From positions 248,001 through 312,000 of the forward strand of contig JARVKI010000040.1 of assembly GCA_036674765.1 (NCBI GenBank): a DNA stretch of 64,000 nt, given 5' to 3'. The stretch comes from Seiridium cupressi (lineage: Eukaryota; Ascomycota; Sordariomycetes; Amphisphaeriales; Sporocadaceae). Shown here piece by piece: positions 22,634-34,746 of this stretch (positions within the stretch are counted from its first letter, which is position 1; every line of letters starts with the position of its first letter). A program made the position numbers and the translations under genes. Under the pieces are notes generated by a model. The model worked only from the letters and a program-made list of their open reading frames with translations. It did not search any database and was not told where the DNA came from.

Positions 22634-25317
22634 GTTTTGGATACGTCGAGAGTCTACCAATTTTTCTTTTTTTCTTTTTCTAGAAACGAGTATTGATCCG
22701 GTAAATAAATGTGGCAGAAAAGAGTTGCCGAATGTTATCAGAGTAGTAGAAGTTTTTCGAGGTTTGGAATGCAGGACAGGTCGATATAAATATAGGTATG
22801 TTTGCTTGTGCCTGATTTACGCTCTCCCTTGAATCACATCACAATGTCAGTCACAGTAACTGATGCCTCATTCCCCACTGACCGGATTAGCTGACATGGG
22901 TGGGCGTTGAACCTTGCCAGGATTGCATAATCTGGGAGGTTATACAGAAGCGCTGAGACAAGATAACACCGGGACAATGATTGGTCTATACAATCAGCCG
23001 ATCACAACCGTGGCGCACATCACGGTGCCAACATGCTGACAACATAGTTCGGGGTGTAACAGAAAGGTGCGATTGGAGAGGCGTACACCATTAGGAAGTG
23101 ATGGATAGGAGTTGGCGTCATCACAAACACTGCTTAGCACAATCACATCACCAACAATAACGTGACAACTTTAGCAAACCATTGCGAGTTCTAGGAATAC
23201 TGGTTATTATATATGATATTCGTTTCCCGAGTCTTTTTTACTTCTTTTTAATATATAATATACAGGTAAAAGTCAGATAAATAAATATGCTAACTGCGAT
23301 ATTTTATGTGCCACAACTTCGGTGGCTACAGCCTGGCTGAGGAATCGAAGAAAGTGACACATTCTTATTCAAAAGATCTAAGTTCTGACCCTGAATTAGG
23401 TGAATAAGACCCTACATTGGATGCAACCATGTTGGTGTGATATTATGCCATCGGGTTAAGAATAATAGATGTCCTCAGGAAGTCAGGGAGTGGCGGCAAA
23501 CACTTCAGATACTTGACTCTCCTTTGATTGTCATCATCATCATCATGTGAATTAATACTAGAAACACTGAGATGATAGACTAGAGCCATGTCGAATAATT
23601 AACTTCATCCAGGTTTACTTTGCTTAACATTAGCGTAAAACATGATTTTTGTTGATGTGCAGATGAAAGTTTTCTGCACAAACATGCCTGCAACAAGTAT
23701 ATCTACGTGCCTATTTTGACTTATTTCTTGTAAGAAATGGGTCACTAGGCTTTAATATATACCTTTATCTCTTTTTGTTTGGTGTCGGATATGATGTAGA
23801 GCGGACACGTCTCCAGCGATTAAGGACTTGACGCTGGCTTCGCTGGCGGGCCGAACACTCAGGACCGTGGGATGCAAAATGCTATCGAAGAGTCTGGTTA
23901 CTATCTTATAGGATCGATATATGCAGATGGTTTGTTCAGCGCTATGGGTTCGCTCTCCTTTGTTTTGGTCAATGTGTCGTGGCCTCCATGAGACGTCAAT
24001 TACTAGCATGTCTGCAGAAACGCCAGATGTGCGTCAAATTGATACGAATGTCTGCTTCGCCCTGCTTATAACTGGATGAACGCCTCTCATTGGGCTGGAT
24101 CCTGACAAGGCAAATTGTGTGCCACCACTCCGGGCGCATCGCACAGGTTATAGACACTAAAAACGTGGAGGAAGACGTTCATTGGGAGGGTTGTGTGCTG
24201 CGAACACCGACCCTACATGCACATGGAATTGCCAGACGAGGGGCTTGATCATTATTGAGCATGATTCGAAGAGTCCTGCAAAACCGAAGTCAGGACGTCG
24301 ATCAAGGGGAAGGGGGGGGCCACAATGCGCATCTCAGATTCGAATGAGCCATTTTACCCTTGCCTATCCTGGGCCTATTCGATCCCCATTGCCGTTTACT
24401 GTGGGCTCAATTATGATTGCAATGTGGCTTTCACTATCGGGGTTCTCGTTTTGTGAACATACATGATATGATAGGTACATGTAGTCGACAAGGGTAGCTG
24501 CTGTTTGGGTTATGCCGTTGTACGACCGTCCCATCAATGCATATTAATTCATTTCCACTGGATGGCGTCAGGGCAGATACATAACCTGTTTCCATCAAGC
24601 CGAGTGAAAATTCCCGTATATATGACGCTACAGATTTCGCTTACTGCTTCCTCGTCAGAAGCTCAAAACCTCTCTCGCTTGCCCAAGTCGGGCGCAAAGG
24701 ACACCCTCGGCTTATTCACGTTTGTCAACCGGACTAAGAAAGGACCACAACAGCCGTAGCCGAACCTAATTTCGGATGCTGAGAACCATGTCGGTCGGCA
24801 ATGTAAACAGTAGACTAACGGTCTTTGCTGCCAGCGGATTTCCCGACTCTAGTCTACATCCATGCCTGTCTATAGACGCGTCAGGGGAGGATTGGCCCGA
24901 ATGAAACGTCGACGAGCACTTACCGCATAAATTCGAGCATCCTAAGAATTCCCCAGCAATAGGACCCGCCGGCCATGATGGACGAGGCCAATCAGCTATC
25001 ACTATACCCACTGTGGGGATATACCCATGCGCCAGAGGTTGCACACCCTACTACCACGTTGAGTCTCAATGTGTACGTTTGATCTGACTAAAAGTTCGAC
25101 AGGGATAAATGACATGACTTTGGAAGATAGGTAACGTTAGGTAGGATACGGTATGTCTGCCGCTGCGGCTAAAAATGCTGCGCGCGACCGTCTTGGTAGT
25201 CTTACTCGTCTCTTTGATGTTCTCTTCACCGCTGCTGGTCCTTTCCTTCCATATACCTACACGTGACGTTCGTCCATTAATATCCAACATCCCCTAGTCA
25301 ATCTGAACGTGGCTAAT
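22634..25317. promoter_or_regulatory. 2.7-kb divergent region between oxygenase and polyketide synthase
   Basis: An AT-rich spacer without a supported gene. A TATAAATA-like element at 22785-22792 lies about 150 bases upstream of the oxygenase start and is near-palindromic. An ATC trinucleotide run occurs near 23530-23546. A CACGTG E-box at 25260-25265 lies 53 bases upstream of the synthase ATG. Short frames at 24182-24759 are not convincing. If the two flanking genes form a cluster, their control elements should be here. Confidence 0.45.
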
Positions 25318-28300
25318 ATGGTCCATCCAGGCCCCGGTACCGGGCCGTCTCAAAGGGTGTTTCTATTCGGGCCGCAGCCTTCAGAGTTCGATGTCAACTC
25401 TTTTCATAGACTGCGCACTCATCTGCACGAAACGCCGAGTGACGGCTGGGCACTAGATGTCATATCTGAACTGCATCAGTTCCTGGCGGACCTCTCCATA
25501 GCCATCCCGAAGCTGCGACACTCGAATGGCGAACAGCTGTTGAAATTACTGAGTGAGGGTCTACACACGGGCGGTCTACCTCATCCCTTCTTCCCGCTGC
25601 CCAAGGTCCTGCTGTTCCCCTTATCGACAGTTGTTCACTTAACACAGTACTCTTCCTTTTTGAAGGGTGCTTCACCGGGGCTGGCCGAAACTGACGGGCT
25701 GTTATCATCCATAAGGGACAGCACAGAGACTTTGGGGTTGGGCTCTGGTGTGCTCAGCGCATTCGCGGTAGCATGTGCTTCCACGCTGGCCGCGCTACGA
25801 CGTCATGGGGCCGTGGCAGTGCGAGTCGCAATGCTGGTTGGTGCATTGATCGACGCCGAAGAGGCATCGTCCGAGTCAGGTGGACCCTCGATCACGCTTT
25901 CAGTCTCGTGGAGTGATAGTGAATCCGGCGATAGCATAAGCCAGGTTTTGGACAAGTTTCCAGAGGTACGTCAAACGCTGCAACTTTCTTCGTCGGTATC
26001 ATTACTTTGATATCAAAGTTAACAGAGCGCAAAGGCTTATGTCTCTGTCTACGCCGATAAAAATGTCTCGACAGTGGTTGCCGCCAAGCGAATAGCTCCG
26101 GCCCTTATTCAACAGTTCAAACTGTCTGGTTTTTCCGTCACAGAGATTGCGCATTCCGGGAGAATTCATTGGTCGGGACATCGACAAAATGTAGAAAAGC
26201 TGGTCGATTTTTGTCAGCATAACCCGGAATTGCAGCTGCCCACGGCAACACAGTTGGTGATTCCTAGCAGACTGGGTTCTGGCGGCCAGTATGTCGGTAC
26301 CGGGGCCCTCCACGAAGTCGCAGTTCGAGAAATCCTGCTCAGCCCATCCAAATGGACGAGAGCATTCAACCTGCTTTACTCTTCACTGTCGGGCGCAACC
26401 AGAGTCTCTGTTATTTCCTTTGGCCTAGGGCGTTATGTACCGCCAAACACGACGATCAACGGAGACTCTCAACTCATTCATATCTCTGACGTCGATCTAT
26501 CAACTTCTCGACTACCCAAGGTACTCCTAGGTCATAGTCCAACACCTCCGGTTGAAGAGCTACCCGACGAACGGATCGCCGTCATCGGAATGTCATGTCA
26601 TGTGCCGGGCGCTGAAGATCTCGAAGAATACTGGAACATAATATTCAACGGCCTATCTCAACACCGTGAAGTCCCGCCAGAGCGCTTCAGTATGCAAACA
26701 CCCTTCAGAGACCTTGAGCCGAATCGGAAGTGGTATGGAAATTTCCTCGATGATTACGACGCCTTTGACAATAAATTCTTCAAGAAGAGTCCACGTGAGA
26801 TGGCTTCGACCGATCCACAACATCGTTTGATACTGAAACTTGCCTATCAATCAGTCGAGCAGGCCGGATACTTTGGAGCCCCTGATTTTGACAAACACGT
26901 TGGATGTTACATTGGTGTCGGAAATGTGGACTATGACCGGAATATTGCCTGTTACCCAGCTAATGCATATACCGCGACCGGAAACCTCAAGAGTTTCGCT
27001 GCAGGGAAAATTAGCCATCACTTTGGATGGACAGGCCCGAGTTTGACGGTGGACTCGGCCTGTTCTTCGTCAGGCGTGGCCATTCACCAAGCGTGTCGCG
27101 CTATTGTCAGTGGCGAATGTACCAGCGCGATCGCAGGCGGTGTTAACGTCTTCACCAATCCCGACTGGTTCCACAACCTGGCTGGCGCTTACTTTTTGAG
27201 CCCCAGTGGCCAGTGTAGGCCATTTGATGCAGAAAGCGACGGATATTGTAGGGGAGAGGGCGCTGGTGTCGTTTTCTTGAAGCGGCTCTCTTCAGCTATT
27301 GCAGATGGCGATCAGGTTCTTGGAGTGATAGCGAGCACGCGGGTTTATCAGAATCAAAACTGCACCACCATCACGGCACCCAGCGCCACATCACTTTCGG
27401 AGCTTTTTGTGGACGTTGTACGACAGGCTCGGCTCGAGCCGCAAGATATCTCCGTGGTAGAAGCTCATGGAACGGGAACTCCGGTAGGGGACCCAGCCGA
27501 ATATGATGGTATTAGGAAAACGCTGGGTGGCTCCGTTCGGTCCAACACGCTGTCCTTGACCGCTGTCAAGGGGATACTTGGCCATACTGAGTTTGCATCG
27601 GGCATATTGTCCCTGCTGAAAGTACTGGTCATGTTTCAAGAGGGCGTGATCCCCCCGCAGCCTGGCCTCAACCGCATTAACCCCTTGCTCAACGCTGTTC
27701 CAGAAGACTTGATCGAGATACCGAGACGGCCGAAACCTTGGAATGTGGATTTCCGTGCCGCGCTTGTGAATAACTATGGCGCGTCTGGATCCAACGCTTC
27801 AATGGTCGTCACCGAGGCTCCGAAGAGCCCCTCTCGGGACTCTTTGGTGTGGGCGTCAGGCAAAAGCTTTCCGTTCTGGTTCTGCGGATTTGACGTACAG
27901 AGCCTCCGGTCCTATGCTGTGAAATTTCTACGCTTCATGCAGCAAAATTCTGGCTCTGGAAAGGATCTGAGCGTGGCAAACTTGTCCTTCCAAGTCTCTC
28001 GCCAGTCGAACCGCTCTCTTCCACAGGCTCTGATATTTAGTGCCAAGTCTGCAGATGACCTAAAACAACAGCTATCAGTCTTTGAACAGGGTGATACGAG
28101 TGTTATGCCAATCCAGCGCCCATCCAGCCGTCCAGTAATTCTTTGCTTTGGCGGACAAATCTCCTCATACGTTGGTCTAGACAAGGCCATCTACGAGCAT
28201 GTTGGTATCCTACGAAGCCATTTGGACCAATGCGACGCCGTGTGTCTCTCGCTTGGCCTTGACAGCATCTACCCTGATATTTTCCAGAGATCACCGATAG

Positions 28301-31300
28301 AGGACCCTGTGAAGCTCCAGACCGCACTCTTCGCGACACAATATTCGTGTGCCAAGGCGTGGATCGACTCTGGAATCAAAGTAAATGCCGTGGTGGGCCA
28401 CAGCTTTGGAGAGCTGACAGCTTTATGCGTCGCTGGAGCCTACTCTTTGAAAGACGCACTCATATTGATTTCTGGCAGGGCTCGTCTGGTTCGCGATAGC
28501 TGGAGTGCCGATAAAGGTGCTATGCTGGCAGTGGAAGCAGATCTTGCTGACGTGGAGGCCTTGTTGTTCAAGTCGAACAAGGAATTTCGGGGGTTGGGAG
28601 ATGTTTCGATTGCATGCTTCAATGGTCCTAGATCTTTCACTCTTGCTGGTCCCGTGGAAGCTGTTCACTTGACGGAAGATCTGGCTAGGAACGATCCAAC
28701 CTTTTCTGGCTTCAAGGTCAAGAAGCTGAATGTGACAAACGCATTCCATTCTGTCTTAGCCGACCCCTTAATAAGTGGTCTTGAAGCGCTTGGTCAAGGC
28801 ATATTTTTTCACGAACCGACCATCCAAGTCGAACGAGCGACCGAGCGAAAGTCTGCTGGCAAACCAGATACCAGCTTCATTGCCCATCATATGAGGAGTC
28901 CGGTATACTTCCACAATGCCGTTCAAAGATTAGCCAAGGAATATCCCGCAGCGGTATGGCTTGAGGCAGGATCAAATTCCACGATCACTACAATGGCAAG
29001 TCGTGCCATCGGAAACTTGAACTCTGCGCACCATTTTCAACCAGTCAATGTGACGAGCGAAAGCTCATTTTCATTTCTTGTTGACACCACAATAAAGCTT
29101 TGGAGGGAAGGCTTGAGTGTATCTTTTTGGAGTCACCACGCGAGCCAGGTATCGGACTATACGCCTTTGATAATCCCACCTTATCAATTCGAGAAGTCGA
29201 GACATTGGTTGGACCTAAAGGAGATTCCGATGGCGGAAGCTTCGATCGTGGAAAAGGCCATGATTGAGGATGTTCCCGTGGGTCTTACAACCTTTGTTGG
29301 TTATCAAGACCAGACAAATACGACTGCGCACTTCCGTGTCAATACAGTTATAGACAAATTCCAGCGGCCTACTTGGGCAAATATTCTTGGCAACTCAGTT
29401 GCGGTTGCACCTGGTATGCTTCAGCTGGAAATTGTCCTCGACGCTCTCCTGGGTCTCCGACCAGAGTACAAAAAATCTGGCTTTCAACCCGAAGTTCGGG
29501 GAATATCTTACCACAATATCCTAGCGTCTCAGGCTTCTCTGTCTGTCTACTTGGAAGCTGCTATCAGAGATGATGAAGGCCTGACCTGGGACTGGAGACT
29601 CCACGGTACGGACACAACCGGTGCCGAAATTGATTACAGCTCTGGAAGAGTAGTGTTCCATCCAGCCGGGGATCCTCAAATCAAGGACAACTACGAAAGC
29701 TTGACACGTCTGAGCGGCAGAAAGCGATGTGTCAATGTTCTACAAGGTCACGATGCCGACGACGTTCTCCAAGGCCGCAACATTTACCGCGCCTTCCAGC
29801 AAGTCATCAATTACCAGGAACCACTTCGACGCGTGTCCAAGATAGTAGGAAAAGACAATGAGTCGGCGGGCCGAGTCGCAAAAGCGTTTGACGGAGAAGC
29901 GTGGATTGATCCGCTGTTGACAGAGTCTTTCTGTCAAATAGCTGGCATCTTCCTTAACCTCATGACAGACCCATCGGATCTAACTGAAGGGGGAGTTTTC
30001 ATATACGACAGGATTGCCCAATGGGTCCGCAACCCCAGATTAAGCACCATAGATTCTCTGCCCGAGGTCTGGGAAGTCTTCGCCGTGAACCACCAAGAAT
30101 CGGACACGAAATACACCAGCGATGTGTTTGCTTTTGATCCTCGCGATGGCACGCTGGTAGAAGCGATCTTGGGTGTTTCTTACCAGAGACTTTCTCTGGA
30201 CAAGATTTGCAACGCTGTGTCCGGCAACATTCTGACAGGCATCACACCGTCTACCGTAGCTTTCACACCGGCTTCCACGCAGTTATCAGTCCCTACCTTC
30301 CCTAAGATATCCTCTGTCCCTGTGCCGACCATCTCTAGCAAGCCAAAGGAGAAGAAGAATGTACCGAAAGCTCAAAAGCCGCCCGGCCCGGACGTGACCG
30401 CAAAGACCCGGGAGATGGTATGTAATCTATCCGGATTGGAGCCCGAAGAGATCAAAGGCGACTCCGACCTCATTGAGCTTGGCATTGATTCCCTTATGGC
30501 CATGGAGCTGGCGCGAGAGGTAGAGGCTGCCTTCAAGTGCAAACTTGAAAATGATCAACTTATGGAATTGACCGACTTCCAAAGTCTGGTAACGTGCATC
30601 CGGTCCACTTTGGGCTTGGACGATGAAGAAAAGAACGAGCCAATGCATGAGACGGGAACGAACGATTTAAACAGCAATCAAGACATCCATGGCGTTGGTA
30701 ACTACACTCTGACGTTGCGGAATAACTCTGCTAGTTGGGATATCCCAAAAGTCCTAGATGCCTTCCGTGAGATCAAGTGGGCTACAGACGATTCAATTGT
30801 TCGGGGGCAGCTGAAAGATTACTCCAACAAGGTCATACCCAAGTCAACAGAGCTCTGTGTTGCCTATATTGTCGACAGTTTCGAGCAGCTTGGCTGTCCA
30901 ATTCGATCCGCTACTCCGGGTCAAGAGCTCGAGCGCGTCCAGTATCTGCCTAAGCATGAGCGCTACATGAAACTGATGTATAATCTGCTGGTAGATGCTC
31001 GTTTGATAGATATCAGCGGCGCGGTGATCACACGCACATCTATTGCGGTCCCGAACACGCCCCCGAAGGCCTTGCTGGAGAAACTACTGCAGGACGAGCC
31101 GGCTCATGCAGCTGAACATAGATTGACAGGACTCGTAGGACCCAAGTTTGCAGATCTCATCACGGGCAAGGAGGATGGAATCCAGGTGATCTTCGGCACG
31201 CCTGAGACCCGTGAGATCGCCGCGGATATGTACTCCAAATCTCCTGTAAACACGGCGTGGATCAAACAAATTGAGGACTTCATTCAACAGCTCTTCGCAA

Positions 31301-33153
31301 AACTCCCCAGGGACGGGCAGCCCATCAACATCTTCGAGATTGGAGCGGGCACAGGAGGAACGACATCCAAAATGTTGCCCTTGCTAGATCGTCTCGGGGT
31401 TCCCGTGCGTTATACCATGACTGATATCTCAGGATCAATGGTAGCAGCGGCTCGCAAGAGATTCAAGAAATACCCCTTCGTAGAATTCAAGGTCCACGAC
31501 ATTGAGACTGGGCCTGACGCCAAGCTGCTGCAAACCCAACACGTCATCCTCGCCACCAACTGTGTCCATGCGACACGAGACCTGTCAATCTCGACCGGGA
31601 ATCTGCACCGCATACTACGGCCTGACGGGTTCCTGGTATTACTCGAGATGACGGAGCAGCTGCCGTGGGTGGATTTCAACTTTGGTCTGCTGGAAGGCTG
31701 GTGGCTTTTCGAAGATGGACGGGGCTATGTACTTCAGCCACACACGTACTGGGAGAAGGTGCTGTACTCGGCAGGCTATGGCCACGTTGACTGGACCGAC
31801 GGGGACCTCCCGGAGGCGAATATACAACGTCTGATCATAGCTCACGCGTCCGGCCCCAGGTATAATCATGCCCCAAAGCCTGTCTCTTCGTCCGTCCCTA
31901 TCAAAACCGCGCCTTCTGACACGACAGAGCGCCAGGCGGTCATGGATGCCTACGTTCACAAATACACGAAAGACTTCATCGCGCCCTCAAAATTCATGCC
32001 ACCTCCCGGAAGTTCGCCCACACCAGGCCAGTGTGTACTTGTCACGGGCGCGACCGGAAGCTTGGGAGCCCACATTGTCGCCGAACTGGCGCAGCGTTCT
32101 GACATCCACACGGTAGTGTGTCTCAACCGGCTGAGCACCGTTGAGGCCACGCTCCGTCAGAAGCAGTCCCTCGAAATGCGAGGCATTACGCTCAGCCCAG
32201 CCGCCATGTCCAAACTGAGGGTGGTCGAGACAGACACGAGCAAGCCCCTGCTAGGGCTCTCGCAAGAAGTATACCGGTATTGCCTCGATACCGTCACCCA
32301 CATCGTCCACAGCGCCTGGCCCATGAGCTTGACGCGTCCTGTCCGCACGTACGAGACCCAGTTCAAGATCGTCCGGAACCTCATTGACTTGGCGCGCGAG
32401 GTCACGGAGCACCGGGCGGCGCCGTTCAAGTTCGGGTTCCAGTTCATCTCCTCCAGCGCCGTAGTCGCCAACTACCCCTCGTGGACCGGGAAGCCGCGGG
32501 TGCCCGAGGAGCCCATGTCGGCCGAGGCGATTGCGCAGGGCGGCTACGCCGAAGCGAAGGCGGTATCCGAGCGCATGCTGATGGCGACGCTGCATCGCTG
32601 GCCGGACCGCTTCCACGCCAAGGTGGTGCGCATCGCCCAGATCTCCGGGTCCCATAGCAACGGCTACTGGAACCCGAGCGAGTACATGCCGTTCCTGGTC
32701 AGGTCGTCGCAGGTGCTCCAGATCCTGCCAGACTTGGACGGCACCCTGTCATGGTGTCCCGTCGACGATGTAGCCGCCACGCTCGGCGAGCTGCTGATGT
32801 CCGAGACGGCCACGGATCTGATCTATCATATCGACAACCCCTCGAGGCAGACGTGGCGAGACTTGATTGCGGATTTGGCCCACGGACTCGGTCTTGGCCC
32901 GAGAAATATCGTGCCGTTCGACCAATGGTTGGATCGGGTACGGCGATTCAAGGGATCTACAACCGAAAATCCGGCTTTGCAGTTGATCGACTTCTTCGAA
33001 ATATTCTTCATCCCTATGTCGTGTGGTGGTCTCGTGTTGGATACGACCAAGTCTCAAGAGCACTCGACGACTCTCCGAAACCAAGGTCCCGTAGATAGTG
33101 AGCTTATCATGAAGTATATTGCAGCATGGAAACAATCGGGTTTTCTAGATTAG
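25318..33153 (+). CDS. Non-reducing polyketide synthase, SAT-KS-AT-PT-ACP-CMeT-R
   Basis: An iterative multidomain enzyme predicted to make a C-methylated aromatic polyketide and release it reductively as an aldehyde. Two exons, 25318-25965 and 26026-33153 (60-base intron), give 2591 aa, almost the length I recall for CitS. Domains: SAT 1-370, with GLGSG at 140-144 instead of GxCxG; KS about 398-825 with Cys562 (TVDSACSSS), His697 (EAHGTGT) and His736 (GHTEFASG); AT about 924-1240 with Ser1009 (GHSFGE); PT about 1298-1605; one ACP with Ser1705 (LGIDSLMAME); CMeT about 1900-2130 with IFEIGAGTGGTT for SAM and His2064/Glu2090 as the likely catalytic pair; R about 2215-2480 with TGATGSLG and Tyr2390-x3-Lys2394. 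No thioesterase is present. KS, AT, ACP, CMeT and R look intact; SAT and PT are atypical. The architecture is that of citrinin, azaphilone and tropolone synthases; the actual product cannot be told. Confidence 0.95.
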
Positions 33154-33975
33154 CAGAGGTAGCTTTTTTTTTTTAATATCATACAATAGTCTACATAGCA
33201 CTGCAACATCCGTCTCTGGGTCGTGCGCACGTGAACGTCCTGGACTACCAGGCACAACGGTCCGGAACATCCATGTTGGCTTGTTTCTGGTAGCATAAGA
33301 TTGGGCATGTCAGGCGGGACGAGCCACCACTGTACCATGAGCGCGCATGCTACCAGGCGCGACACCACACCTAACTACACCACGCTAGGTTAGGAGCGCC
33401 GAATCTATTGAATTAGTTGCTGCGTTATCTTGATTAAAGAGGAACTAGACCACCCCTCTCAGCCGGTGCCAAGGTCGATCTCAAGCATGTCCAATTATCA
33501 ATACACTTTTAAAGCCAGAAGCAAGTATTTACTTCCAACTTCCTGTATACATTAGGTGGCTCATCACTCCGCCAGTATGCATGATATCTTTCATCGATTA
33601 AAGCCGGGTTGGACGGCACTTGTGGGACCAGCTCGAGCGCGCTGTCGAGGAACGTTTACAGGCTGATTCACGGCAGCTAACAAGTTGGGTTCTGAGCAGA
33701 CATTGATTCTCCCTAGGAAACTAGAAAATAAGCTTACAGTAAGAAACCTCTATTGACTCTGAAAACTACGACCCCAATATACTCCCATAAATGAGAACTT
33801 CGATCCTCCGTTTGATCTATGATAGGCATCTCAACCAACGTAGGCGTTCAAGACTTTAATCGTGACCATCGTCAAATCGCCATGCTGGCGAAAAGGACTG
33901 CTTGCGCAAGCACAGTATGTTGTCTCTTGTCCCGCGATGCAAGCGCAGAGCAGCGACAGCCTATTTGTGGACTGC
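33154..33975. other. Convergent intergenic region
   Basis: Between the 3' ends of the polyketide synthase and YOP1. It begins with a T-run (about 33163-33174) in the likely synthase 3' UTR. No gene, RNA or terminal repeat was seen. Confidence 0.5.
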
Positions 33976-34746
33976 TTACTCGCCCTTGCCGAGAGAGTCG
34001 GCCTTGGCGCGAAGGTTGGCAGCGGTCGAACCGGACTGGGAGAAATGGCGGCCGAAGGTGGGCTGGAGGAAAGATCGGAAGACGAGCTGGGCACCACTAA
34101 AAGTGCTGTTTAGACAATTGCTATGGATGGGGAGCACATTGGAAACTTACCCGAAGGTGGGCAGACCGAGCCACAGAAGGAACACAAACTTGAAAGTGAA
34201 GTAGAAGGGGAACCAGTAGACAACGTTCACCAGACTCTCAATGACGCTATTTCATTTGGGTTAGAAAAGATTAGGAAACCACACCGAGGAAATCGGTGCG
34301 AAGGCAACATACGTGAAGAATGCGAACACGACCCAGTACTGCAAAGTGTCAGTTTCATATCGTTACAAGCCAGATGAGCGAGCAAACGTACAGTGAGCCA
34401 TTGGGTGTCGTCAACCTTGCTGGCAGTGAACAGCGCTTGCAAAGAGTAGTAGCCGGGAATGATGAAGCCGGCAAAGTTGGTCAAGAGCTGGCCACCGAGG
34501 TTGAAGACAATGAAGAAGAAGTAGAGAGTGGCAAGGCCGATAACCGCATAGACCTTGGGCACCGAAGTCTGCTTCTCCAAGTTGGTGAGAGTTGGGTATT
34601 TCGAGAGCTGTGGACAATGTCAAGTTAGTCTCAAGTAGCTTGGTTGGGCATGCGACAAGTCCGGCAGAGCGCAGCGCAGGTAGACAGAGACGTACCTCCT
34701 TATCGAGCGAGGTGACATATTGCTGAACGCGATCCTGGGCAGACAT
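33976..34746 (-). CDS. YOP1: ER membrane-shaping protein Yop1 (DP1/TB2/HVA22 family)
   Basis: A hairpin membrane protein that curves tubular ER together with reticulons. Predicted 169 aa, the usual fungal length, from five exons: 34746-34696, 34607-34392, 34338-34313 (only 26 bases), 34246-34151 and 34096-33976. Seen: N-terminus MSAQDRVQQYVTSLDKE, then VPKVYAVIGLATLYFFFIVF as the first hydrophobic hairpin, NFAGFIIPGYYSLQAL, the family block DDTQWLTYWVVFAFFT, then VIESLVNVVYWFPFYFTFKF and LLWLGLPTFGGAQLVF. The C-terminal tail ends AANLRAKADSLGKGE. The last intron could instead end seven to nine bases earlier, adding a few residues; I chose the acceptor that restores GGAQLVF. Confidence 0.93.

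Noticed and set aside
23520..23550. ATC trinucleotide repeat as a possible regulatory or CRISPR-like array
   Set aside because: A simple microsatellite of a few units with no spacer structure.
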